Assembly (NCBI RefSeq): GCF_928392795.1
Contig: NZ_CAKMTJ010000002.1
Coordinates: 62,001-126,000, forward strand
Reading direction: 5' to 3'
Source of the DNA: Rothia nasimurium
GTDB lineage: Bacteria; Actinomycetota; Actinomycetes; Actinomycetales; Micrococcaceae
DNA: 64,000 nt
Under the pieces are notes generated by a model. That model was not told where the DNA came from and did no database searches. It saw only the letters and a program-made list of their open reading frames with translations. Positions 9,387-17,229 of this stretch are shown here, piece by piece. The number at the start of each line of letters is the position of its first letter. Position 1 is the first letter of the stretch. The position numbers and the translations under genes were made by a program.

Positions 9387-9588
9387 TCATAATGGTTGGT
9401 GTCCCGCCCCACACACCTCACCGCAAACAGGTATACTTCTTCATGGCGAACCCCACCGCCCAGCACCCGGCAGCACAAGCCCTAGCCTTACCGCCACCGG
9501 TGTGAAGGGAAGAGATTCTCGGGGTTTGAAGATACTGGTTTTCCGACGCGAAAAGCAGGCTAGGGGTGCTTAAGAAAGTCGATGTACC

Positions 9589-10023
9589 ATGACCGCCGAC
9601 AGCGACTTCAAAACCCTCGTACGTACCCGTATGGCAGAAACCGGCCTGAACTACACGGCCGCCCGCGCCCGCTACCCCTGGGCAACCCTACCCATCGGCG
9701 TCGCTATCGGAGTGGTTGGCATCCTGCAACCGGGATTCTGGGGTATCGCTCTGTTCTTTACCCTCGGTGGTGCCGGGAACGGATACTTCACCGCCATCAC
9801 AAACCGCATCATCCTCTTCGCCGTGCCAGAGGCCCAGCAGGGGCGGGCCTGGGCTGGGTTCCGCTGGGTCGTTTACACCTGCCTGCTTGTTGGGTACATG
9901 ATAGGTGCGGTGGCGGGTGCTAGCCATGCCCTCTTGCTCATGAGCGTTAGCGGCTGCACCCTGGTGGGGTGCGCCGTCCTGAATATTGTGGTGCGGGGTA
10001 GGGCGGGGCGGAAGTCTGGGTGA
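9589..10023 (+). pseudogene. Chimeric remnant: unrelated N-terminal stub fused to the end of an MFS transporter
   Basis: The 144-codon frame joins two unlike pieces. Residues 1-28 (DFKTLVRTRMAETGLNYTAARA) are hydrophilic and match the start of a small cytoplasmic actinobacterial protein family. Residues 29-138 are three to four TM helices with loops (ITNRIILFAVPE, GRAWAGFRWVVYT) typical of the last helices of a major facilitator transporter. A complete MFS protein needs about 400 residues, so the transporter is truncated. The join is in frame at about position 9672. It probably arose by a deletion that removed the rest of both genes. A functional small membrane protein cannot be excluded, but no family member of this form is known to me. 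Confidence 0.55.
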
Positions 10024-10253
10024 GTGCTAGTTGTGCGCCGAAGTACCAGTTCGTCGCCGAAGTACCGGCACCCAGCTAGTACAACAGCGACGAACTAGTA
10101 CCTCACGGCTACGCGGGTATGGGGGCAGAATCCAGCCAGACGCCGCCGTCCCCCCGATGCTGAATAGGCCTTCTGTGGGACTACCTGACTCTCGATGATT
10201 GCCACCGAACTAAAGTCTGAGCTCTCTAAGGTTGCTTTAGTAAGGAGAAACGG
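10024..10253. other. Non-coding gap with inverted repeat and 12-bp direct repeat
   Basis: CGCCGAAGTACC occurs twice (10037-10048 and 10055-10066). The stretch 10041-10057 pairs with 10087-10103 at 15 of 17 positions. No gene is seen. A CTAAAG / CTTTAG dyad lies at 10210-10215 and 10235-10240, just before an AAGGAG ribosome-binding-like site at 10242-10247. Confidence 0.4.
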
Positions 10254-10325
10254 TTGAAGGTGCAGCATCTCTGGTTTGGTTGTGGTGACGTGTTAAAAGA
10301 TTTAACATGTGACCTGGATCTGTAA
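10254..10325 (+). CDS. Possible 23-residue small protein or leader peptide upstream of fic
   Basis: A TTG-initiated frame of 23 codons (ending VLKDLTCDLDL) follows a canonical AAGGAG at 10242-10247 with 6 nt spacing. Its 3' half runs through the TGTTAAA dyad and it stops just before the AT-rich promoter region of the fic operon. This may be a leader peptide, a small protein, or chance. There is no second line of support. Confidence 0.2.
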   Translation: MKVQHLWFGCGDVLKDLTCDLDL

Positions 10326-10397
10326 AAAAATCGCGAAATTTTTGACATATCAGCGGTTTTCAGGGCTTATAGGTCAAAAAATCGGTAGATTTTGTAC
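10291..10397 (+). promoter_or_regulatory. Promoter and dyad operators of the fic-mcrBC-like operon
   Basis: Three dyads lie in about 100 bp. TGTTAAA-N3-TTTAACA spans 10291-10307. Two copies of a second dyad follow: AAAAAT-N6-ATTTTT (within 10325-10343) and AAAAT-N6-ATTTT (10378-10394), in the same orientation and about 50 bp apart. The downstream copy covers the probable -10 box TAGATT (10386-10391), which stands 6 nt before ATG 10398, so the transcript is likely leaderless. A repressor bound there would block RNA polymerase. The Fic protein itself carries a C-terminal winged helix and is the obvious candidate for autoregulation (inference). Confidence 0.5.
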
Positions 10398-11477
10398 ATG
10401 ACCTGGTCTGCTGACGAACCCTACAACGACCTTCCACCGCTACCTCCGGCGAACTATGTGGAAACTACCCGCGTACTCAAGTCGGTCATTGAAGCACGCG
10501 CGGCTATCGCCGGGCTGAATGAGGCCCTGGTATCCCTGCCCAACCCGGGTATCTTCCTGCACTCTTTGGCCCTGCTGGAAGCCCAGGCAAGCTCCGAGAT
10601 TGAGAACATTGTAACTACCACCGATGAGCTCTTCAGAGCCGCCACTGTATCTGCAGATGCTAGTGGGGCTACCCGTGAAGCTCTGCGCTATCAGAAAGCT
10701 CTCTTTGCTGGCCTGGATGCTATGAGGGAGCGCCACGGTCTTATCACTGCTAACACCGCCCAGGATATTTGTAGCACCATCCGAGATGTTGACACCAGGG
10801 TGCGACATAGTGAGGGCGTGTATATCGGCAACCCGGCTACTCGCCATCGTATTTATACCCCACCGCAGGGAGCTGATGTGATTGCGCAGAAGCTGGCGAA
10901 CTGGGAAGGGTTTGTGAACTCTACTGGTGACTTTGATCCGCTGGTGAAGGTGGCACTAGCTCACTACCAGTTTGAGGCGATTCATCCCTTTGATGATGGG
11001 AACGGGCGCACTGGCCGTATTCTCAACGTGCTGATGCTGGTTTCTGCTGGGCTTTTGAGTGAGCCTGTTCTTTATATTTCTCAGAGCATTATTGCTCGCA
11101 AGAATGACTACTACCGCCTTCTGAATGCTGTAACCGCTGAGGGTGCTTGGGAGGAGTGGACGCTGTACATAGTTGAGGCTATGCGGGAAACTGCGGTGCA
11201 GACCCTTAAGAAGATTAAGCAGATTCAGGTGCTCCAGGAGCAGGTGAAGGAGCTTGCTGGTTCCCAGATACCTCTGGGTGTAGTGGATGTTCTTTTTGAA
11301 CAGCCCTACTGCCGTATTAAGGACGTGGTGGAGCGCTGTGCGGTGACCCGGCAGACCTCAACCAAGTACCTGGGGGAGCTTGTCTCAGCCGGGGTGCTGC
11401 GAGAAGAAAAAGCTGGCAGAGAAAAGCTCTTTGTGAATGAGGGGCTAATGGAAATTTTGAAGAGTAAGGAATATTAA
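10398..11477 (+). CDS. Fic family protein with N-terminal inhibitory motif and C-terminal winged helix
   Basis: Fic enzymes transfer AMP or another phosphate-containing group to a hydroxyl side chain of a target protein. The complete active-site loop HPFDDGNGRTGR is present, with catalytic His196. The self-inhibition motif S-x-x-x-E-N is present N-terminally (S65 to N70, SSEIEN), which makes this a class II Fic protein that does not need a separate antitoxin. A Fic/DOC N-domain precedes it (PPLPPANYVET). Residues ~300-360 form a winged helix (RIKDVVERCAVTRQTSTKYL). The ATG at 10398 follows a TAGATT -10 box; a TTG two codons earlier is less likely. The stop codon directly touches the ATG of the McrB-like gene, so the three genes form one operon. 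The target is unknown. Confidence 0.9.
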   Translation: MTWSADEPYNDLPPLPPANYVETTRVLKSVIEARAAIAGLNEALVSLPNPGIFLHSLALLEAQASSEIENIVTTTDELFRAATVSADASGATREALRYQKALFAGLDAMRERHGLITANTAQDICSTIRDVDTRVRHSEGVYIGNPATRHRIYTPPQGADVIAQKLANWEGFVNSTGDFDPLVKVALAHYQFEAIHPFDDGNGRTGRILNVLMLVSAGLLSEPVLYISQSIIARKNDYYRLLNAVTAEGAWEEWTLYIVEAMRETAVQTLKKIKQIQVLQEQVKELAGSQIPLGVVDVLFEQPYCRIKDVVERCAVTRQTSTKYLGELVSAGVLREEKAGREKLFVNEGLMEILKSKEY

Positions 11478-13103
11478 ATGGCGCCCGAACCAATTTTTTC
11501 TGATGAAAAGATTATGGATGGAGATAGCATTGGCCTGCGTGAATTTGTTGACAAGGCTTCCAAGATAATTTTAAAAAGAGATTTAAATATTGATAAAAAA
11601 GAAAGTCAATATTTAGTTTCTGCGGGAACACATTTCCGTTTGAAATTCCCCGATGGTAATGAATTTCCTAAAAACGGGGAATTTTCTGCTGTTCCTAATA
11701 TTGCGCGTAATCTACAACAGCATTTCGGACTGGAAAAAGTTAAGGACTTTTCGGAGGACGATAATCTTGTAGGGCGGAGGGAAAAGTATACTTTAGATAC
11801 CGGATATCCCGCTGGCGTTATGGGGTGGGTAAGCTTGTCGAGTGCTGCGCAAGACTTTGCTCGATTTATAGAATTTCTTGAAGAAGAAGGATATTTAAGT
11901 TCTGATGACGTCGATAAGGCAAAAGTTTATGCCAAAGCTACGGGGCACCACCCTTTAGTCAAGTCGCAAGGAGAAGCTTCCAATATGAATGGAGAAAAAT
12001 TTTCTGGGCTGAACCGTGAAGGTGTCGACCAAGATACTCTTAGTGCCCTGGGAAAGAATACTAATGTAATCGTGGAAGGTGTTGCTGGTTCCGGTAAGTC
12101 TCATCTTCTAGGGTCACTGCGTAGGGCTTTCTATAAGCAAGAAGAATCTAAAATTACCTACTGGGTAGCCCCGGAGGAAAATAAAAAAGATACAGATGAT
12201 GAAAGAAATCGCAAAGCACAGCAGTTAGAAGTTAAAAAATCTGAAGGCTTTTCCCTGCTTTACGGTGAAAACGGTAATCAGATTGAGGTTGTCGTCTTCC
12301 ACCCCTCCACCTCCTATGAAGAGTTCGTTTCTGGCATCCGCCCTAACTTCAGTAAGCAAGAAGGCGAGAGCGACTTCGTGACCCAAGAGGGCATCTTCGT
12401 GCAGATGTGTAACCGGGCGGCCCAAGACCCCGACAACACCTACCTGCTTTTCATCGATGAAATCAACCGCGCTAATACATCTCGAGTCTTTGGCGACCTC
12501 ATGCTGGTACTGGAAAAGAGCAAGCGCCAAGAGTTCAAAGACCTTCCACAAGAAGGTAGGAGCGGCGCCCTCTTCGAAGCCACCTATCAGAACATGCCGG
12601 GGGATTACGTCCGCCTACAAACCCCCATCTTCAAGAACGGCAAAGAGTACAACAAACTAGCTGTACCTGAGAATCTGCACGTTCTGGGCACCATGAACAC
12701 TACCGACCGCTCCGTCGGCACCATCGACCTGGCCCTGCGCCGCCGCTTCCACTGGGTCACCCACCACCCCTTCACCGCAGAAGAGCTGCAAGCGGCAATG
12801 GAAGAAAACGGTGAAGACTACCCAGAAGAAATTGCCTCCTGGTACGAAAACACCAATACCATCCTGCTTAACAAGGTTGGCCCCGATGCCCGCCTGGGTC
12901 ACGCCTACTTTTTCGGCAAGGACGGTGATGAAGAAGCCATCGCTGAAGCCCTGCTGAACCAGCTCAAAGAAGTCGCCTTCACCTTCAACATCAGCCAGAC
13001 CATACTCGATGACATCGGCCCTGTACACGGTCAAAAAATTATCACACGGGGATCTGGTCTGGGTGCCCGCCCCGACATCGTTGAAGAAACCTACCAGGGC
13101 TAG
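11478..13103 (+). CDS. McrB-like AAA+ NTPase with a divergent N-terminal domain
   Basis: Motor subunit of an McrBC-type modification-dependent or antiphage nuclease, 541 aa. Residues 1-~180 are a domain I do not recognise, probably the DNA or target recognition part. The AAA+ module follows: Walker A GVAGSGKSH (201-209), Walker B LLFIDEINRANTSR (~323), sensor MNTTDRS and arginine-finger region DLALRRRF, all typical of the McrB family. AAGGA at 11468-11472 supports ATG 11478. Base composition changes inside the gene: up to about 12,270 codons are AT-rich (many AAA, GAT, TTT), afterwards they are as GC-rich as the neighbours. The break falls after the Walker A motif, so the gene looks like a recombinant of a foreign 5' part and a resident 3' part. 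Confidence 0.85.
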   Translation: MAPEPIFSDEKIMDGDSIGLREFVDKASKIILKRDLNIDKKESQYLVSAGTHFRLKFPDGNEFPKNGEFSAVPNIARNLQQHFGLEKVKDFSEDDNLVGRREKYTLDTGYPAGVMGWVSLSSAAQDFARFIEFLEEEGYLSSDDVDKAKVYAKATGHHPLVKSQGEASNMNGEKFSGLNREGVDQDTLSALGKNTNVIVEGVAGSGKSHLLGSLRRAFYKQEESKITYWVAPEENKKDTDDERNRKAQQLEVKKSEGFSLLYGENGNQIEVVVFHPSTSYEEFVSGIRPNFSKQEGESDFVTQEGIFVQMCNRAAQDPDNTYLLFIDEINRANTSRVFGDLMLVLEKSKRQEFKDLPQEGRSGALFEATYQNMPGDYVRLQTPIFKNGKEYNKLAVPENLHVLGTMNTTDRSVGTIDLALRRRFHWVTHHPFTAEELQAAMEENGEDYPEEIASWYENTNTILLNKVGPDARLGHAYFFGKDGDEEAIAEALLNQLKEVAFTFNISQTILDDIGPVHGQKIITRGSGLGARPDIVEETYQG

Positions 13104-13105
13104 CC

Positions 13106-14542
13106 GTGGATACCCTAGGCGAACAAGCAAAACCCCCACTCCGCTACTTTCAAGCCAGCAAACTGGGTAACGGGGTGGGGCTCACCGTGCTTCAGCGCGA
13201 CGCCCCAGAAGGGGAGATCTGTAGAACTCTCACCATCCATGTTCTTCCCAAACTGTGGAGCGTTAGAGATAGCCACGGTAAGGCCTTCACCCTACCCACA
13301 GGTATGAGCGCAGAAACCTTTCACACCTTCGTCTACGAAATGGAAGTGCTCGCCCTAGATGAGAGCTGGGCCTCCCATTTCTCAAGGGTTGCCCCGGCAG
13401 GCTCGAACGAAAATTCAGCAGACGAAGACGAGGAAGGTAAAACCGACCCGCTCTGGTCAGAAACCAGCGCCCGCTCGATGACTGAACCGCTCGACGTCCT
13501 TGATCTAGGGCATGCTAATGCCCTCTGGTATCTAATCCACACGCATAATATGAGCCCCGCTCCACTTGCTGACCGGGTTGACCTTCCACCATCAGGTGCC
13601 TCTATCTTGCCGGATGTTCCCGAACTGAAAATCCAGTTCTACCGGCAATTTCTGAGGCAGGCTGAAGAGGCTGTTAGACAGCGCAAACCTGTCTTTCTGC
13701 AAACCCAGGGCGAACTGAACTTTGTGCGCGGACGTATGGTGCCTAAGGGATTGATTAAGCGCAAAATCTACCACCGTGTGCCTGTGCTCTGCGAGTTCGA
13801 TTCACTCACTGCCGATAACCATATCTGGCAGGTTATTCGTGCCGCGGTGCAGGTAGTCGGGCAGGTAGAAGATTCGTACCTACAGACCCAATCTGTAGAG
13901 ATTGATGCCCACCTGCGCGATGTAGGAATCAAAACTTCAGCAGCACTTCTGGGCGAGAGGCTAAGTTCTACAGAGCTTTCCCGCATCGGCTCTAACCTCA
14001 GAGACGCCTACCTCTTGGCCCGCGCGATTCTCGCCAAGCAACTGGGTGTAGGCATTGAAGAGCCAACCTATGCAGGTGGCGTCATTGCTAACCTCAAGAT
14101 AGTTTCCAGTGACCTCTGGGAGAGCATCGTCGCCCGCCACTTTAGAGCCGAGGCTGAAGCGGGCGCTGATGCAGAGGTAGAAGAACAGGCTGAGCTTCAC
14201 CTTTACTACAAGGCAGACGGCTCACCCGCAGCTACCGCTAAAAGGCCCGATCTGGTGGTCAAGCGCGACGGAAAAACCACCGTTTATGACGCCAAGTACA
14301 AGTTCCGCCAACAGCACATTGGTGACGCTTCTATGAGCGACCAGTATCAGCTTGCCACCTACGCCTACCGCCTGGCCGCTGACGCCTTCCTGGTCTACCC
14401 CCACAAACCCGGGCAAGATTCACTGCACAGTGAGTTCCATTTACCTCAACCCGGTAGCACTACCAGCGGAAAACTTGACGCTGCGGCACTAGCCTACCGC
14501 GTCGGCGTCCTTTCCCTCCCCTTCCCTAGCCCGGAATCTTAA
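13106..14542 (+). CDS. McrC-like nuclease subunit, DUF2357 plus PD-(D/E)XK
   Basis: Partner of the preceding AAA+ protein. The N-terminal ~300 residues fit the DUF2357/DUF524 group of McrC-like proteins. The C-terminal part carries a PD-(D/E)XK nuclease motif: RPDLVVKRDG followed by VYDAKYKF, then a helix with DQYQLATYAY. This layout is typical of the nuclease subunit of McrBC relatives. The GTG start is 2 bp after the stop of the McrB-like gene. The gene ends with a 17-bp tail-to-tail overlap with the acetyltransferase on the other strand. Composition matches the host. Cleavage specificity cannot be read from the sequence. Confidence 0.85.
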   Translation: MDTLGEQAKPPLRYFQASKLGNGVGLTVLQRDAPEGEICRTLTIHVLPKLWSVRDSHGKAFTLPTGMSAETFHTFVYEMEVLALDESWASHFSRVAPAGSNENSADEDEEGKTDPLWSETSARSMTEPLDVLDLGHANALWYLIHTHNMSPAPLADRVDLPPSGASILPDVPELKIQFYRQFLRQAEEAVRQRKPVFLQTQGELNFVRGRMVPKGLIKRKIYHRVPVLCEFDSLTADNHIWQVIRAAVQVVGQVEDSYLQTQSVEIDAHLRDVGIKTSAALLGERLSSTELSRIGSNLRDAYLLARAILAKQLGVGIEEPTYAGGVIANLKIVSSDLWESIVARHFRAEAEAGADAEVEEQAELHLYYKADGSPAATAKRPDLVVKRDGKTTVYDAKYKFRQQHIGDASMSDQYQLATYAYRLAADAFLVYPHKPGQDSLHSEFHLPQPGSTTSGKLDAAALAYRVGVLSLPFPSPES

Positions 14543-15362
14543 CCAGCCGGTACCAGCGTCCGCCTGCTCCGGTTTTGGCCCAGGCAGGGAAGAGATGAGG
14601 GTCTGAGATATGCCCATCGGCCTCGACCGTGCTGTGCCCCGTTTTTGCTAGTTGTGTGAGGGAGCGTCGCAGGCAGGCCTCTAAGAGCAGTTCCCCCTGA
14701 TTAGGAGCTGGGGTGGTTGTCTCTCCGCAGAGTTCAGGCTGGTCACCGGGGAAAACCGCTATGACCGCGTGCACCTGCCCGGCGGCGTCCACCGCGATTG
14801 ATGAGTAGTCGTTGTAGGCTTCGGCGGCATGACGGGCCAGCACCGGCCGGTGGTCGCCCGATACGGGGTGCCAGCTGGCATGCGTCCACTCGTAAAAATC
14901 GATGTAGGCCTGCTCAAATTCTGGGTAGCTCACGCTGCGCGCAGAGCGGGCGGACGCATGCTCCCGCAGGTTCTGCGCTGATGAAGTGGGCACGGCGGCG
15001 GGCGGAACCATCTGAATAGTCTGGGCACCCAGCGAGTCGGCTAAGTGCAGGGTCGGTTCGCCCAGGTAGTCACGCATGAAGAAGGGTAGGGGAGCGGACG
15101 CCTGCGCCCGCGCCTGCCGGTAGAGGGCAGTACCTATGCCCTGACGCCGCAGATGGGGCACCACCGCAAGCTGGAGCTCGTAGCGGGTGTGGTGGGCGCG
15201 GGCCGTCCACCAGGCAACAATCCCCACCAGCTGTCCTTCACTATGCGCCAGTAGGCAGCGGGTGTGGTCATCGCGCGTGAAATCCTCAAAATACACGGCT
15301 TGCGCCCAGTCGGGTAGTTGCTCCCGGTGGTTGGCCGGGGCGCTGGAGACGGTCAGCTGCAT
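14526..15362 (-). CDS. GNAT acetyltransferase, possibly two-domain
   Basis: The N-terminal half (1-~110) is a GNAT domain: GQLVGIVAWW, YELQLAVVPHLRRQGIGTAL, where RRQGIG is the acetyl-CoA pyrophosphate loop. The C-terminal half (130-278) has features of a second, degenerate GNAT domain (SSIAVDAAGQVHAVIAVF, LEACLRRSLTQLAKTGHSTV). At 278 aa the protein has the size of tandem GNAT enzymes. The substrate is unknown. It follows the symporter remnant by 5 bp on the same strand, an arrangement probably created by deletion, and overlaps the McrC-like gene tail to tail. No clear ribosome-binding site precedes the ATG. Confidence 0.75.
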   Translation of the reverse strand: MQLTVSSAPANHREQLPDWAQAVYFEDFTRDDHTRCLLAHSEGQLVGIVAWWTARAHHTRYELQLAVVPHLRRQGIGTALYRQARAQASAPLPFFMRDYLGEPTLHLADSLGAQTIQMVPPAAVPTSSAQNLREHASARSARSVSYPEFEQAYIDFYEWTHASWHPVSGDHRPVLARHAAEAYNDYSSIAVDAAGQVHAVIAVFPGDQPELCGETTTPAPNQGELLLEACLRRSLTQLAKTGHSTVEADGHISDPHLFPAWAKTGAGGRWYRLVKIPG

Positions 15363-15367
15363 ACTAG

Positions 15368-15589
15368 CTATTCAGCCGCTCCTGCCAGGCCATAGGTGTA
15401 GCCCAGGCCCACACCGCCCACGGTTGAGGCCCCGCCCAGCACTACCGCGCTCATGGTGCCGGTATAAAGGAGCGGGCCCAGGCGTCGCCCGGCAACACGG
15501 AAGTCTTCGGTACTGTTGGCGCGGCGCTTGCCGAGGTACCCGAAGAAAACGAGGGCACCGAGGTAAAGCAGGATAATGGCGAGGTTCAT
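15368..15589 (-). pseudogene. Truncated sodium:solute symporter (SSF family)
   Basis: Only the first 73 residues remain of a protein that should be about 500 long. The start is good: GAAAGG precedes the ATG at 15587-15589. It has TM1 (MNLAIILLYLGALVFFGYLG), the conserved loop STEDFRVAGRRLGP, and the start of the next helix with GGASTVGGVGLGYTYGLAG, a hallmark of SSF transporters. The frame then stops 5 bp before the acetyltransferase. The promoter region shares the 9-mer TAGCATACG with that of the decarboxylase at 6251-7900, at nearly the same distance from the start codon, so the lost transporter may have served the same pathway. Not functional as a transporter. Confidence 0.8.
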
Positions 15590-15733
15590 GGGTCGCCTTT
15601 CGTGGTGATACGGCTTTAAGGTCGTGATGTAGCATACGCGATGGTTGTCACATATAGAAATTGTTGGTGAGCCTAGGAAGGCGTTTGTAGATTCCCCGCT
15701 GACCTCGATACGAGGAATACCTAATAACCGCAT

Positions 15734-15773
15734 AAAAGTGTTGCACGCCAGGGGAATGGCGTGCAACGCTTTT
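15734..15773 (-). terminator. Terminator of the lacZ-permease operon
   Basis: Arms 15734-15750 and 15757-15773 (17 bp, one G.T-type mismatch) with a 6-nt loop form a strong hairpin that ends in TTTTAT on the minus strand, 20 bp after the permease stop codon. Confidence 0.8.
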
Positions 15774-15792
15774 GGGGTTCAGCAGAATACTT

Positions 15793-17202
15793 TTACCTGT
15801 CGAGCACCGTGTAATTGATAGGTGCGTTTTCCCTTAGTTCCTTGTTGGCTTTCTCCACCTTAAGCTGGGTGAGCAGGAGAAGAATGATGAGGTTGACCGC
15901 TGCCGGGATCCATAGGTACATGATGTAGAGCATCTGTAGTGCAGATTCTGATTGCTCCGGTGCGTTAGCGACGTAGCCGCTGAAAGCGAGTAGCCAGCCA
16001 GCGAGCGCAGTGCCTACACCGCCACCGATCTTGACGCCCAGTGAGGTTGCGGAGAACATGGTGCCATCTACCCTCTTCTTTTTGGAGAGGAAGGTGTATT
16101 CCGAGGCTTCAGCGATGAGTGCGTTGATGGTGCCCTGGAGGGGGCTCATTCCGATGGAGGCAATACCGGAGAAGACCAGCATCAGGGGGATATTGCCCAT
16201 GTAGGCTGCCACGATTACAAGAACGCGGGCAACGAACGCGATGATGTAGCCGATGACGTTGATTTTGTACATGCCTTGGAATTTTTTCACCACGATGGGG
16301 GTGAAGAGCAGGCCAATGATGAGGGGGACGTTGATAGCCCAGGCGAAGGGGCCGAGGAGCTTGGCATCCCCCAGGATATAGGTCATGAAGTAGATGCCCA
16401 TGCTCAGTGTAGTGTTGAAAATCTGGTTGAGCAGGAAGACTGCAAGAATCAGGAGATAGAACTTGTTGCTTCCGAGCAGGCCGAGGGATTCTTTGAAGCT
16501 GTACTTCTCGGGAACAGGGTTGTTCTTCTCGTGAATGATGGGGATAGCCTGGGTTTCTTCTTCAAGGACTGATTTGGGGAGCTCCTTGACGGAGAAGACG
16601 GAGAGGGTATTGACGGCGAGGCCGATGAGGGCGTAGATGATGGCGATGGTGCGCCAGCCTTCTGCGCCGCCGCCGAACATTTCGACGCCTTGAACAGTGA
16701 TGCTTTGAATGAGGAGGCTGGTGCCGAACGCAAACATGAAGCGGGTTGAACCCATCTGTACGCGCTCGTTACCGTTCTTGGTGATGAGGGAGGTGAGTGC
16801 GGAGTAGGCAATGTTGTTGGCGGTGTAGAACACGCCGTTGAGGAGGGTGTAGGCGATGAAGAACCAGGCGTACTGGGCGAAATCACCGAGTGATGGCGGA
16901 ATCGCGAAGATGGCGATAATCATTACGGCGCAGCCGACGTAGCCCCAAAGCATCCAGGGGCGTGCTTTACCCATACGGGTGTTGGTTTTGTCGATCATTG
17001 CCCCAAAGAAGAGGTCGGAAATGCCGTCAAAAATCTTGGAGGCAAGAATGAGGGTGCCGATAATTCCTGGGTTGAGTCCTACCGTGTCGGTAAGGTAAAT
17101 CATCACGAATGATGCGAGGAAGGCGTAGACCACGTTGCCGGCAACATCGCCGGAACCGTAACCTACTACGTTGTACCATTTCAGGTATTTTGTTTCTTTC
17201 AT
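15793..17202 (-). CDS. GPH-family sugar:cation symporter, probable lactose permease
   Basis: Twelve-helix transporter of the glycoside-pentoside-hexuronide family (MelB/LacS permease part), 469 aa. The family signature is visible near the N-terminus (YGSGDVAGNVVYAFLASF), as is the cytoplasmic loop DKTNTRMGKARPWML between helices 2 and 3. There is no IIA domain at the C-terminus, unlike streptococcal LacS, so regulation by PTS phosphorylation is not expected. AAAGG lies just before the ATG. It is 27 bp downstream of lacZ on the same strand, which makes lactose or another beta-galactoside the likely substrate. Expression should follow the lacZ operator region at 20.4 kb. Confidence 0.85.
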   Translation of the reverse strand: MKETKYLKWYNVVGYGSGDVAGNVVYAFLASFVMIYLTDTVGLNPGIIGTLILASKIFDGISDLFFGAMIDKTNTRMGKARPWMLWGYVGCAVMIIAIFAIPPSLGDFAQYAWFFIAYTLLNGVFYTANNIAYSALTSLITKNGNERVQMGSTRFMFAFGTSLLIQSITVQGVEMFGGGAEGWRTIAIIYALIGLAVNTLSVFSVKELPKSVLEEETQAIPIIHEKNNPVPEKYSFKESLGLLGSNKFYLLILAVFLLNQIFNTTLSMGIYFMTYILGDAKLLGPFAWAINVPLIIGLLFTPIVVKKFQGMYKINVIGYIIAFVARVLVIVAAYMGNIPLMLVFSGIASIGMSPLQGTINALIAEASEYTFLSKKKRVDGTMFSATSLGVKIGGGVGTALAGWLLAFSGYVANAPEQSESALQMLYIMYLWIPAAVNLIILLLLTQLKVEKANKELRENAPINYTVLDR

Positions 17203-17229
17203 TGTGTTACCTTTTGCCTGTTTCTCGCG

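Noticed and set aside
10342..10370. TTGACA at 10342-10347 as the -35 of the fic promoter
   Set aside because: It is 38 bp upstream of the best -10 (TAGATT 10386-10391); other -10 candidates at a proper distance (CTTATA) are poor.
13106..14542. The two McrC-like genes as recent duplicates
   Set aside because: They share only the family fold and PD-(D/E)XK motif; length, N-termini and surrounding sequence differ.
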